Source of the DNA: Synechocystis sp. LKSZ1
GTDB lineage: Bacteria > Cyanobacteriota > Cyanobacteriia > Cyanobacteriales > Microcystaceae
Length of the DNA: 64,000 bases
NCBI RefSeq assembly: GCF_040436315.1
Contig: NZ_AP031572.1
Span: 2,046,001 to 2,110,000, forward strand
Reading direction: 5' to 3'
Shown here: piece by piece, positions 30,514-39,306 of the stretch
Layout: each line of letters begins with the position of its first letter
How positions within the stretch are numbered: the first letter of the stretch is position 1
Notes under the pieces: generated by a model
Seen by the model: the letters and a program-made list of their open reading frames with translations, nothing else
Told to the model about the DNA's origin: nothing
Databases searched by the model: none
Program-made: the position numbers and the translations under genes

Positions 30514-30654
30514 CTATCTCAAAAATTTTTCTCAGAATGTTGCTAATTTTTCTCAATAATCTGGTAAGGTATCTAAAGTTGGGGATAATTAGCCCTAGGT
30601 AACGCCCCTTAAGATCTCACTTTTATTTGTTTTTATCAATCCAACTTGACTGTT

Positions 30655-31674
30655 ATGATTTTTTCCCGTCGTTTGTGGGCAGTAACAGCTAGTCTTGCTT
30701 TGCTAGCGGCCTGTGGTGAAGCCACTCCTCCCACCTCTAATACCCCTCTATCCTCTAGTACCAGTCCTGCGGCTAGTCCAATGGCCAATAATTCCCACTC
30801 GATGGGTCACAGCAAGCCGATTAATATTAACAATGCTATTTTGTCGGAGTTAGACAAGTTAGAGGCTAAATTGGGCATTCCCGCTCTCTCCAACCAAATT
30901 CAGGCTAGTCGTCCCTACGGTAGCACCGAGGAATTGGTGTCTAAAAAGGTGTTGACCCAAGCACAATTCGACCAAATTAAGGACATGGTGACCATTGAAG
31001 ATGTTGTGTTAGAGGGAGAGGCCAAGGATGTAGATTACATCACTAAATTGGGCTTAATGAAAGGCCATTTAATTGTGGCCCATGAATTATTAATTCTGAA
31101 TAAACCAGCTCAAGCGGAACCCCATATCGGTCATCCTGTAGAGGAAATTTATGCAGACGTGGAAGATCAGTTGACGGAAAGAAACGTCCCTGAATTTAAA
31201 ACGACGCTGATCCGTCTGCAAGATTTGGTGAAGGCGGGGGCGAAGGATCCAGCTAAGGTGAAAACGGAATTTCAATCTTCTTTAAAATCCGTTGATCAGG
31301 CGATTGCCATTTTACCCGAAACGGAACGTCAAAATCCTGTGTTTGTGTTGAAGGTGATTAATGGGTTATTAGATACCGCTAATTCGGAATACGGGGCGGC
31401 TATTGCTAACAATAAGATTTCTGCTCTGATTGAATACCAAGATTCACGTGGTTTTGTGATCTATGCGGAAGAATTGTATCAGGAGATTGCTCCTGCCCTA
31501 GCGAAAACTGATCCTAAGGTTAATGCTGAAATCAAAAAAAATTTAACCACCTTAAAAACGGTTTGGCCCAGTGTGGAAGCCCCTGCCAAACCTGTGAAAA
31601 GCCCTACTGAAGTTACGGCTCTAATTAAAAATATTGAAAAATTAACCACTCCGCTTACTCAAAAATCCTCATGA
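30655..31674 (+). CDS. Lipoprotein with ComEA-like helix-hairpin-helix and HxxE helical domain
   Basis: 339 residues from the ATG at 30655 (TTG at 30646 also open). Lipobox LAAC (C20), Ser/Pro linker, then ININNAILSELDKLEAKLGI to about residue 115, resembling a ComEA helix-hairpin-helix, followed by an all-helical region with His/Glu motifs (MKGHLIVAHELL; HIGHPVEEIY). The HxxE in HPVE recalls imelysin/EfeO-type iron-binding proteins; that is a suggestion. It overlaps the Ftr1 gene by ATGA (31671), so the pair is co-translated. Probable periplasmic iron-binding partner. Confidence 0.7.
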   Translation: MIFSRRLWAVTASLALLAACGEATPPTSNTPLSSSTSPAASPMANNSHSMGHSKPININNAILSELDKLEAKLGIPALSNQIQASRPYGSTEELVSKKVLTQAQFDQIKDMVTIEDVVLEGEAKDVDYITKLGLMKGHLIVAHELLILNKPAQAEPHIGHPVEEIYADVEDQLTERNVPEFKTTLIRLQDLVKAGAKDPAKVKTEFQSSLKSVDQAIAILPETERQNPVFVLKVINGLLDTANSEYGAAIANNKISALIEYQDSRGFVIYAEELYQEIAPALAKTDPKVNAEIKKNLTTLKTVWPSVEAPAKPVKSPTEVTALIKNIEKLTTPLTQKSS

Positions 31675-32684
31675 ACTTCAGTGCCGCCTTGCCAACTTTT
31701 ATTATTACCCTCCGCGAAGGGGTAGAAGCCGCTTTAGTGGTCGGTATTGTCCTAGCCTACCTCAAAAAAGCTCGACAAACCCGTGCCAATCGTTGGGTCT
31801 ATGGGGGGATCGGTGTTGGAATTTTGGCCAGTGCCTTAATTGGGGTGTTTTTTAATTGGTTAATTCTGCGTTTACCCGAAGCAAATCAAAAATATACCCC
31901 TGTCATTGAACCGTTACTGGAAGGTAGTTTTAGCCTATTAGCGATTGTGATGCTCAGTTGGATGTTAGTTTGGATGACTAGGCACGCTCGGCAAATGCGC
32001 CAACAGGTGGAGGGTAAATTAGGGGTGGTTTTTAAAGGAAATTTAGGAGAAGAATGGGGGATCTTTACGCTCGTTTTTCTGGCAGTGGTTCGAGAAGGGT
32101 TTGAGTCGGTTCTTTTCATTGCCGCTAAATTTCAACAGGGTTTGTTTCCCGCATTAGGAGCAATCGCGGGCATTGCGGCTTCCGCAGGCATTGGTATTTT
32201 ACTGTTTAAATGGGGCGTGAAATTGAATATTAAATTATTCTTTCAGGTCATGGGGATTTTTCTCCTGTTTATTGTGGCAGGGTTAGTGATCACGGCTCTG
32301 GGCCATTTTGATGTCGCATTACATACCCTGGCCAGTATGAATCGTTCCTCAGAATCTCTGTGTTTTTTCTATGAGCGCTTTGCTAAACCCTTAGATCAAA
32401 ATTGTATGCTAGGGCCAATGGTGTGGAATTTTAGTCAGATTCTCCCAGAGGATCAATTTCCTGGCATTATTTTCAATGCTTTATTGGGGTATAGTCAGCG
32501 CCTTTATTTTGTTCAGGCGATTGCCTATGGCTTTTTTATCATTACAGTGGGCGGTCTTTATTTTCACAGTTTATCAGGAGGTTTAGGGATTCTCTATCCC
32601 TTCTTACCGAAATTGGGCCAAGAGAACAAAGCTAAAGCTATGGAAAAAATAATCATCAGAGAGATTACGAAATTTCCCCCTTAA
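31671..32684 (+). CDS. FTR1 family iron permease
   Basis: 337 residues, about seven membrane helices. The two iron-binding REGxE motifs are present: REGVE (15-19) and REGFE (141-145). A long periplasmic loop with cysteines (ESLCFFYERFAKPLDQNCML) lies between helices 5 and 6. FTR1 permeases take up Fe(III) made by a partner oxidase; here the multicopper oxidase two genes upstream is the likely partner. Overlaps the lipoprotein gene by 4 bases. No peroxidase of EfeB type is present. Confidence 0.9.
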   Translation: MNFSAALPTFIITLREGVEAALVVGIVLAYLKKARQTRANRWVYGGIGVGILASALIGVFFNWLILRLPEANQKYTPVIEPLLEGSFSLLAIVMLSWMLVWMTRHARQMRQQVEGKLGVVFKGNLGEEWGIFTLVFLAVVREGFESVLFIAAKFQQGLFPALGAIAGIAASAGIGILLFKWGVKLNIKLFFQVMGIFLLFIVAGLVITALGHFDVALHTLASMNRSSESLCFFYERFAKPLDQNCMLGPMVWNFSQILPEDQFPGIIFNALLGYSQRLYFVQAIAYGFFIITVGGLYFHSLSGGLGILYPFLPKLGQENKAKAMEKIIIREITKFPP

Positions 32685-32868
32685 TCCTTCTAATCGGAGA
32701 GGTCGGTGCGTAGTAGCCACTTCTATTGCCTCATCATTAAACTTTTCATTGCAGCCAATGATGAGATGAAGAGGTATTATGCAGGGCGATTTGCCCATTA
32801 CTTACGCTCTAGTGGAGGATCAGACTGAGAAAGAAAATGGCAAAATAACACTAAAGAACTGTAATTGC

Positions 32869-33783
32869 TTAAAGTTGAACAACTTGATAGACCATAGAGC
32901 CATTCTGGAAAAAGGGCTGATAATAAATGCCGCTACAGTCATAATATTGCACACCATTAGAGCTAAAGGTTGTACAACCGTCAGGTAGGTAGGTCACGAT
33001 GGCCCCCGGTGGCGGCGCAACAATCGTGTATTCGTTACCGCTGGGTTGTAGATAAACCCCATCAGAATACATATAAGAAGTAGAACCGATATACACAGTG
33101 TCGTAGTAGGGGGGCGGACTGGCGATAGCCGATCCAATAACCAGGCCGGTAGTTAGGCCAACCCATCCCCAACCAGGCGGCGCATAATAGCCACCTCCAT
33201 ACCAACCACCGCCCCGCCAGTAACCATAGTTATCGTTGACAAAATTCTGGCGGTTATTTTGTCGATTGGTGATTTGGTCTTGACGATTCGTACTGCGATT
33301 TGTGCGATTATCTTGGCGGATATTCGTGCGGTCTGTACGGTTCTCTTGGCGATTATCTTGACGCTGAGTCCGATCGCTTGAGCGGTCTTGCCAAGTTGTT
33401 TGGCGATTGTCTTGACGTTGCGTCCGATCATTTTGAAATTGGGAACGATCTACAGATTGACGGTTGTTTTGGAATTGACCTCGATTACTGCGGTCAAAAG
33501 ACGAAGAAGAACGATTTTGAAATTGTGAACGATCTACAGATTGACGATTGTTTTGCAACTGACCCCGATTACTACGGTCAAACGAAGAAGTAGATCGGTT
33601 ACTGAAATTACCTCGATTTTGCATGTTACCACTACGATTCACCCGTGGAGAAGCCCCTCCGCCTCGATTTCCACCGCCACCACCACCTCGGCCGCGGGCT
33701 AATACTTCATTTGTTGAAAATAAAACTGAACACAAAACCAAGATACATAAAAAACTTAAACTAAGTTGTAGAGACTTTTTCAT
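32869..33783 (-). CDS. DUF6515-like secreted protein with Asn/Arg/Gln-rich repeats
   Basis: 304 residues. Signal peptide (SLSFLCILVLCSVLFSTNEVLA), a Gly/Arg-rich start, then a long Asn-Arg-Gln-Ser region (about 45-175) with a near-perfect tandem repeat of about 25 residues, SSFDRSNRGQ(L/F)QNNRQSVD, twice, and shorter DRTQRQDNRQ repeats. The C-terminus is hydrophobic/aromatic with Tyr (GWGWVGLTTGLVIGS; later YDTVYIGSTSYMYSDGVYLQ and DGCTTFSSNGVQYYDCSGIY). The C-terminal domain resembles DUF6515. 30 bases downstream of the DUF2092 gene, so a two-gene operon. Function unknown. Confidence 0.8.
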   Translation of the reverse strand: MKKSLQLSLSFLCILVLCSVLFSTNEVLARGRGGGGGGNRGGGASPRVNRSGNMQNRGNFSNRSTSSFDRSNRGQLQNNRQSVDRSQFQNRSSSSFDRSNRGQFQNNRQSVDRSQFQNDRTQRQDNRQTTWQDRSSDRTQRQDNRQENRTDRTNIRQDNRTNRSTNRQDQITNRQNNRQNFVNDNYGYWRGGGWYGGGYYAPPGWGWVGLTTGLVIGSAIASPPPYYDTVYIGSTSYMYSDGVYLQPSGNEYTIVAPPPGAIVTYLPDGCTTFSSNGVQYYDCSGIYYQPFFQNGSMVYQVVQL

Positions 33784-33813
33784 TACTCAACCTCCTTAAG
33801 CAACATTCAATTA

Positions 33814-34614
33814 TTAATTATTAGGGGTTAATTTCAATTTATCGGTCGGAATAAAATCAATCTTGATGTCATCAGGAGAGGGTGAAAAATTAAACGTATT
33901 GACTGGAATATCAGGATTAAAATTCCAGGTAGAAAAGATAGCAGTATACTGAGGAGAATTGGGCAAATTTTTATAAGTGATAATGGCTTTTCTAAGTAAC
34001 GGCTGTTCATCTTGAGTCAGCCACATTTGATAATCTCGAGTGCTTCCAAGAAGGAGTAAGTGATACATCTCTTCCCGGTTTACCATATCCATCCCTGCAA
34101 AAATAATATCTGTTACATTAGCTTTTAAGTCAGCACAAGGATCACTCGCAACTAGATTAGACATTGGAATGGTGACCCCATATTTTGCTTCTACATGATC
34201 AAGGACTTCATCTAGGGTTTTTGGCGCCGTTTTAAAGCTGTAATATTTCAGATTGGGCTCTTGTAGAGTAAACGTTAAGCCATTGTAATAAAAATTAGTG
34301 GTGCGTTCATCCCCAACATAGTCTGAACGAAGATGATTAGGTTTTTCCACAAAAAGAGTTTGGTAGGCACTATATTGAATTTTGCCTCCATCTTCTAAAT
34401 TGTCATCGTAGGTAATATCCATCTCGACGCTAAAGTTTTTTTGGCCCTTGAGAAAATCACAGACCTGATCTAACAATTGATCTGCGGTTCGAGGGGCCGT
34501 TGGGGTCTCTGCCGGGGGACTGGGAGCGCTTGGCTGGGCTAAGAGTTGCGGGTGATCTAAACCGAGGGAAACCCAAAATGATGCCAGGGCCAAAAGTCTA
34601 AGAAAGTAACGCAT
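33814..34614 (-). CDS. DUF2092 family periplasmic protein
   Basis: 266 residues from the ATG at 34614 (TTG seven codons upstream also open). Signal peptide (YFLRLLALASFWVSLGL), Pro-rich linker, then the DUF2092 beta-rich fold (MDITYDDNLEDGGKIQYSAY; RSDYVGDERTTNFYYNGLTF; WLTQDEQPLLRKAIITYKN). Related to LolA/LolB-like lipoprotein-carrier folds, but the function is not known. First gene of a pair with the DUF6515 gene. Confidence 0.85.
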   Translation of the reverse strand: MRYFLRLLALASFWVSLGLDHPQLLAQPSAPSPPAETPTAPRTADQLLDQVCDFLKGQKNFSVEMDITYDDNLEDGGKIQYSAYQTLFVEKPNHLRSDYVGDERTTNFYYNGLTFTLQEPNLKYYSFKTAPKTLDEVLDHVEAKYGVTIPMSNLVASDPCADLKANVTDIIFAGMDMVNREEMYHLLLLGSTRDYQMWLTQDEQPLLRKAIITYKNLPNSPQYTAIFSTWNFNPDIPVNTFNFSPSPDDIKIDFIPTDKLKLTPNN

Positions 34615-34714
34615 AGGAAGACAGCAAACTAGCAACTAAATACTAGAATACCATTACTCTAGAAATCCATAGGGAAATCCCCTAAAAATGTAACCATTAT
34701 TTACAAAAGAAAAA

Positions 34715-36415
34715 TCAAGGATTCTGCCTTTTGAATTCAGCAATTAATGTATCAATCGTAATCATTCGGTCTAAAGACCCTATCTTTTCTTCAAGGCCCT
34801 CTGCCCGTAAGCGGTCTCTCACAGAACCATTGGCATTCACAAGCTGTAAGGTGATGCCTTGCTTAGCCAGTTTTTCAGAGAGGACGGCTAACCAACGTGC
34901 GGCGGGAGTATCAATGTTAGGCGATGAGCCTAGGTCAAAAATCATCCCTTGAATCGGTATGTCCCCTTGGTCAAGGCGCCGCCATAAATCTTTTTCAATA
35001 TTTTCAAAATTGAAGTATAAAAGTGAACCATTGACTCGATAAATGAAAACCCCTGGAATCAAGTGATTATTGGGATGACGTTCGTAGTCACTAAATTGAT
35101 TTGTCCCCGGAATTTGACCCAGCACAGCCGTCGTTGGATGAGCCGCGCTATGGATGAGCAAGAGCAGAGAGGCAATGGCGGCTAGGAGAACGCCTTTGAG
35201 AACCCCTAGCAAGAGGACTCCCACCAAGGCAATTAAGGCAACCCGAAATTCTAAGCGGCTAACTCGTTGCAGGTGGCGTAACTCACGGAGATTAATTAAT
35301 CCCTTGACCGCAACCAGCACAATGGCGGCTAACACCGCCGTCGGTAAATTACGGAAAAACCCAGTAAAAAACAAAAGCACTAAAGCAATAATACAAGCGG
35401 TAATGACGATGGCTAGGGGCGTTTTGGCACCGGCTTTCTCATTGACAGCCGACTGGGAAAGACCACCCGCAATGGGATAACCTTGCCCCAGACCCGCGGC
35501 TAAATTGGCGGCCCCCATGGCCAAAAGTTCCTGCTCTGCCGAGATACTGTAACCGTGTTTAATCGCAAAACTACGAGCGGTGGAAATGCCCTCCACGTAG
35601 GACAGTAAAAAACAAGCTAGGGCCAAAGGCAGTAGGGTATTTAAATCCCCTAGACTCCAAACGGGTAGGCCCAGAGTTGGTAGGCCCTGGGGAATTTGAC
35701 CCACAACATTGACGCCTTGGGCCGGTAAACCAGTGATCGCCATGGCCCCAATAGCTAAAATCACAACAGCCAAAGAAACGGGTTGGCCTGGTAACCAGAT
35801 TTCTCCCAAAAGCAAACAACCGAGGGCCATTACACCCACCAGTACAGTAGGAAAATGAATGGCCTGCCAATGCTGGGATAGATCCCAGAGACGGGAAAAA
35901 AAGTTGTCTCCTCCGGCCGGTACCCCTAGGAACTTCGGCAGTTGGGTCGAGGCAATTTGTAGGGCCGCACCGGCTTTGAAGCCGGTCAAAATGGGTTCAG
36001 AAATAAAATTGACAATCTGAGATAGCTTGAACAGCCAGGCCAGCACACAGATGATCGTGACTAAGAGGGCCGTTAGAGCGGCCAGGGCCTGGTAACGATT
36101 GGGGTCATTGCTGACGAGAGGAGCTAGGCTAACCCCCACCAGAATGGAAATGGCCGAGGTTGGCCCGATGGCCAATTGACGGGATGTACCCAACAGAGCG
36201 TAGCCGAAGGCCCCTAGCATATAGCAGTAGAGGCCGACTTGGGAGGGGAGGCCCGCCAGGGAAGCATAGGCCAAAGCCACGGGAATCGCGTAGGCTGCCA
36301 GGGTCAAACCGGCCACCAAATCCGATTTCAGCCAGGCGGGGTGATAGTTCGGCAACCATTGAGTAATGGGAAGGATCTGCTTCAGGCGCAAGGAGACTAG
36401 AGCGTTAAGGAGCAT
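34715..36415 (-). CDS. SulP family anion transporter
   Basis: 566 residues: about 12-14 helices of the SulP/SLC26 fold (DLVAGLTLAAYAIPVALAYA; PVSLAVVILAIGAMAITG) and a C-terminal STAS domain (GMIFDLGSSPNIDTPAARWL). In cyanobacteria this family includes the bicarbonate transporter BicA and sulfate transporters; the substrate here cannot be told apart by reading. Next to ppk2 upstream, 59 bases away on the same strand. Confidence 0.93.
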   Translation of the reverse strand: MLLNALVSLRLKQILPITQWLPNYHPAWLKSDLVAGLTLAAYAIPVALAYASLAGLPSQVGLYCYMLGAFGYALLGTSRQLAIGPTSAISILVGVSLAPLVSNDPNRYQALAALTALLVTIICVLAWLFKLSQIVNFISEPILTGFKAGAALQIASTQLPKFLGVPAGGDNFFSRLWDLSQHWQAIHFPTVLVGVMALGCLLLGEIWLPGQPVSLAVVILAIGAMAITGLPAQGVNVVGQIPQGLPTLGLPVWSLGDLNTLLPLALACFLLSYVEGISTARSFAIKHGYSISAEQELLAMGAANLAAGLGQGYPIAGGLSQSAVNEKAGAKTPLAIVITACIIALVLLFFTGFFRNLPTAVLAAIVLVAVKGLINLRELRHLQRVSRLEFRVALIALVGVLLLGVLKGVLLAAIASLLLLIHSAAHPTTAVLGQIPGTNQFSDYERHPNNHLIPGVFIYRVNGSLLYFNFENIEKDLWRRLDQGDIPIQGMIFDLGSSPNIDTPAARWLAVLSEKLAKQGITLQLVNANGSVRDRLRAEGLEEKIGSLDRMITIDTLIAEFKRQNP

Positions 36416-36474
36416 AGTAGGGATTCAGACAGCATTAGGGAGCCATCGGCTAGTGACTAATACACAAAACTGGA

Positions 36475-37290
36475 TCAATACCGTTGAGGAATGAAGTGTC
36501 GTTTCTCTGGGGAAAGTTGGTCATCGTAGCAATCCTTGAGATGGCGTTTCCCCAGATTGACTTTTTCCTTGGGCATCTCTTCGTAGGGAATTAAGCTCAG
36601 AAAATGACTAATGCAATTGAGGCGTGCCCGTTTTTTATCATTGGCTGGCACAATATACCAGGGGGCATAATCTTTGTCAGTAGCCTCAAGCATGGCATCT
36701 CGGGCCCGGGAATAATCATACCAACGCTGGTAGGATTCAATATCCATGGGACTCAGTTTCCATATTTTACGGGGGTCATCAATACGATCCTTGAAGCGCT
36801 TTTCCTGTTCTTCGATACTGGTATCCAGCCAATACTTGACGAGTAAAATTCCCGATTCAGTAATGGCCCGCTCCACAATGGGAATGTATTGCAAGGTACG
36901 GACATAATCTTCTTCGGTGCAAAAATTCATTACCCGTTCAACGCCTACCCGGTTATACCAGCTCCGGTCAAAGATCACCACTTCCCCTGCCGCTGGAAAA
37001 TGCTGGATGTAGCGCTGGATATACATTTGCGTTTTCTCCCGCTCTGAGGGAGTGGGGAGGGCCACCACTCGAAAAACCCGAGGACTGACTCTTTCTGTGA
37101 TGCGTTTAATGGTTCCGCCTTTCCCTGCCGCATCGCGCCCTTCAAAGACGACAATTGTCTTCAGCCCCTGGGCCTTGACCCAGTATTGCAATTTCACCAA
37201 CTCTCCCTGGAGCTTGGCGATTTCAGCTTCGTAATCCTTTTTAGAGAGCTTTTCTGTCAAATCTGCGGGATGTTTAACCTCTTTTTTCAT
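36475..37290 (-). CDS. ppk2: Polyphosphate kinase 2 (PPK2)
   Basis: 271 residues, a single-domain PPK2. Uses polyphosphate to phosphorylate nucleotides (or the reverse). Walker A GRDAAGKGGTIKRI and Walker B FDRSWYNRVGVERVM with the LID region RPxxR-like RFKDRIDDPRKIWKLSPMD. Starts at the ATG at 37290. Its stop lies 59 bases from the SulP start on the same strand, suggesting co-transcription. Confidence 0.94.
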   Translation of the reverse strand: MKKEVKHPADLTEKLSKKDYEAEIAKLQGELVKLQYWVKAQGLKTIVVFEGRDAAGKGGTIKRITERVSPRVFRVVALPTPSEREKTQMYIQRYIQHFPAAGEVVIFDRSWYNRVGVERVMNFCTEEDYVRTLQYIPIVERAITESGILLVKYWLDTSIEEQEKRFKDRIDDPRKIWKLSPMDIESYQRWYDYSRARDAMLEATDKDYAPWYIVPANDKKRARLNCISHFLSLIPYEEMPKEKVNLGKRHLKDCYDDQLSPEKRHFIPQRY

Positions 37291-37517
37291 GGGGACACCT
37301 GTTGAATGAAAATGTTATTTATTGTTAAGATTTATTGCGAATCCTAAAAATACATTGCTTTTTTACTTTGCTTAAAACTCTCTGATAGCACATCGTGAGT
37401 TTTCTATTTTTGGAAAAACATGAGGGGAATATTTACATCATAAAAGATTTTCTTGAAAAGTATTTTTTGTCTTGTCCTTGCTGTAAAATAACTTTGTCAA
37501 TAGGTCTCTATAAAAGC

Positions 37518-38258
37518 ATGAAATCTTCAAAAAACATTAAGCTACTGACCGTTATGCTTAGCGGCGTTGCCGGTTTTGCTTGTCTAGGTTTTGCACCAAA
37601 GCAGTCAACAGTTTTATCTCACAGGTCTTTGCCATCTCTCATGGCCCAACAGATGACCATTACCTTTAGTGATATTGATAGGAATGTTTACAAAAGTGAG
37701 ATTTTACAAGCCGCACAACTAGGTATTGTTCAAGGCTTTCCCGATGGCACCTTTCGTCCCAATCAACCTGTTACCCGAGAGCAGGCCGTTTCCATGATTG
37801 TTGATGCGATTAATACCCTCACACCGGTTGATCTGAAAGCTACGCCGACGGCGCCAGTGCGGCCCTTTACCGATATTGATAGTAGTCGTTGGAGTGCCGC
37901 CAAAATTAGCTGGGCCCAATGGAATATTTGGCCAGCAGGAACCCCAACCGGAAAATTCCGCCCCACCGATAATATTACGCGAGCGGAGATGGTGAGTTTT
38001 CTGCGGCGAGCGGCTGAGCGGATCAAAATCAATCTGGGCCGTTCTCCCGCCTTAACTCCCACTCAAAAGCCGCTACAGTTCTCCGATGTTTCTGGTTTTA
38101 ATCAACAATTAACTCTACAAATGTCGGCCTACTGTCGCGTCGCTTCTCCCGTCAATGAAAAGGAAAATAAGTTCGCCCCTAACCAGCCTGCAAACCGAGA
38201 CTATGCAGCAGCGGCTATTATTCGGACGTTGAACTGCGTTAAAAACGACAATAAATAG
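37518..38258 (+). CDS. Exported protein of three SLH repeats
   Basis: 246 residues from the ATG at 37518; the GTG-started longer frame (37395) adds non-signal sequence. Signal-like N-terminus (NIKLLTVMLSGVAGFACLGF), then three SLH repeats covering the rest: TFSDIDRN...GFPDGTFRPNQPVTREQ (first), PFTDIDSSRW...GKFRPTDNITRAE (second), QFSDVSGF...NKFAPNQPANRD (third). SLH repeats bind secondary cell-wall polymers or peptidoglycan; cyanobacterial outer-membrane porins have one. Here there is no further domain. Confidence 0.8.
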   Translation: MKSSKNIKLLTVMLSGVAGFACLGFAPKQSTVLSHRSLPSLMAQQMTITFSDIDRNVYKSEILQAAQLGIVQGFPDGTFRPNQPVTREQAVSMIVDAINTLTPVDLKATPTAPVRPFTDIDSSRWSAAKISWAQWNIWPAGTPTGKFRPTDNITRAEMVSFLRRAAERIKINLGRSPALTPTQKPLQFSDVSGFNQQLTLQMSAYCRVASPVNEKENKFAPNQPANRDYAAAAIIRTLNCVKNDNK

Positions 38259-38315
38259 ATCGTCAGTGTTGGCCCTGGTTATAATAGGGCCACTGTTAAA
38301 GCTTGTTCTATCTCC

Positions 38316-38918
38316 ATGCTAGAGAAACGCGACTATACCCTGATCATTGATAAAAGTGGGAGTATGTCTAGCCTAGAGCCCCAAAGCCAGAAAAGTCGCT
38401 GGCAAGTGGTTCAGGAATCGACCCTGGCCCTGGCCCGTAAATGTGACCAACTCGATCCTGATGGCATTACGGTGTACCTCTTTTCTGGGCGCTTTCGTCG
38501 CTACGACAATGTTTCCGCCACGAAGGTAGAGCAGATTTTCCAAGAAAATGAACCCATGGGGGGTACCAACCTCACGGCAGTTTTGCAGGATGCCGTCAAT
38601 CAATTTTTCCAGCGCAAGCAGGCCGGCCAAGCCAAAGCGGGAGAAACGATTCTGGTGGTTACCGATGGTGCGCCCGATGACCGACGCTCGGTTTTTGAGG
38701 TGATCATTGAGGCCAGCCGTCGTTTGGATTCCGATGAAGAACTGGCTTTTTCTTTTATTCAAGTCGGGGCCGATCCGGGGGCCAGTCAATTCCTCCAGGC
38801 CCTGGATGACCAACTCCAGGGGGTCGGGGCCAAGTTTGATATTGTCGATACTATCTCCCTCAGTGACATGGAAGACCTGACGCTAACGGAAGTCTTGCTG
38901 AATGCGATCCACGACTAG
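38316..38918 (+). CDS. VWA domain protein
   Basis: 200 residues, a single von Willebrand A domain with complete MIDAS: D12-S14-S16 (DKSGS), GGTNLTAVL threonine, and VTDGAPDD aspartate. Binds metal and partner proteins. The gene at 38922 starts 3 bases past its stop, so the two form an operon. Client unknown. Confidence 0.9.
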   Translation: MLEKRDYTLIIDKSGSMSSLEPQSQKSRWQVVQESTLALARKCDQLDPDGITVYLFSGRFRRYDNVSATKVEQIFQENEPMGGTNLTAVLQDAVNQFFQRKQAGQAKAGETILVVTDGAPDDRRSVFEVIIEASRRLDSDEELAFSFIQVGADPGASQFLQALDDQLQGVGAKFDIVDTISLSDMEDLTLTEVLLNAIHD

Positions 38919-38921
38919 ACC

Positions 38922-39302
38922 ATGGATTCTGTTGAATCACTGCTAGCGGAACTCCGCCATCAATACTCTAGTCCAGCGGCCAAGGATTTGGGGGTAACTC
39001 CCCCTGAAACCAAGGCCCCGTCCCCAGCCTCGCTAGATCAACTCCTAGCCAGCCTAGAAGCCTTCGGGCCAGCGGTTTCCTCTTCTCCTGTAGCACCGGC
39101 CCCAGGGCCAAATCCCGAAATCCAAGGCTTACTCCGTCAACAACAACAGGCCCAGCAACAGCAGATCATGGCCCAGGCCCAGGCCTGGTTGGAAAAACTC
39201 GACCCCCTTTCCAGCGAAGGCCTATGGTTTACAGAATTTGCCAAAAAGTATCCTTCTCCTCTGCTGGCAGCCATGGAACTCCTGCAACACCAAGAACGCT
39301 GA
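38922..39302 (+). CDS. Gln-rich partner protein of the VWA gene
   Basis: 126 residues. N-terminal MDSVESLLAELRHQYSS, a Pro/Ala-rich middle, a poly-Gln helix (LLRQQQQAQQQQIMAQAQAW) and a C-terminal helix with WFTEFAKKYPSPLLAAMELL. No domain recognised. Separated from the VWA stop by 3 bases, so likely a working pair. Confidence 0.65.
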   Translation: MDSVESLLAELRHQYSSPAAKDLGVTPPETKAPSPASLDQLLASLEAFGPAVSSSPVAPAPGPNPEIQGLLRQQQQAQQQQIMAQAQAWLEKLDPLSSEGLWFTEFAKKYPSPLLAAMELLQHQER

Positions 39303-39306
39303 GTTG

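Noticed and set aside
32779-32988. 69-codon plus-strand frame between ftr1 and the DUF6515 gene
   Set aside because: Overlaps the C-terminus of the DUF6515 gene antisense and has no protein-like composition.
33430-33600. CRISPR-like repeats
   Set aside because: The repetition is in-frame coding repeat of the DUF6515 protein, with no equal spacers.
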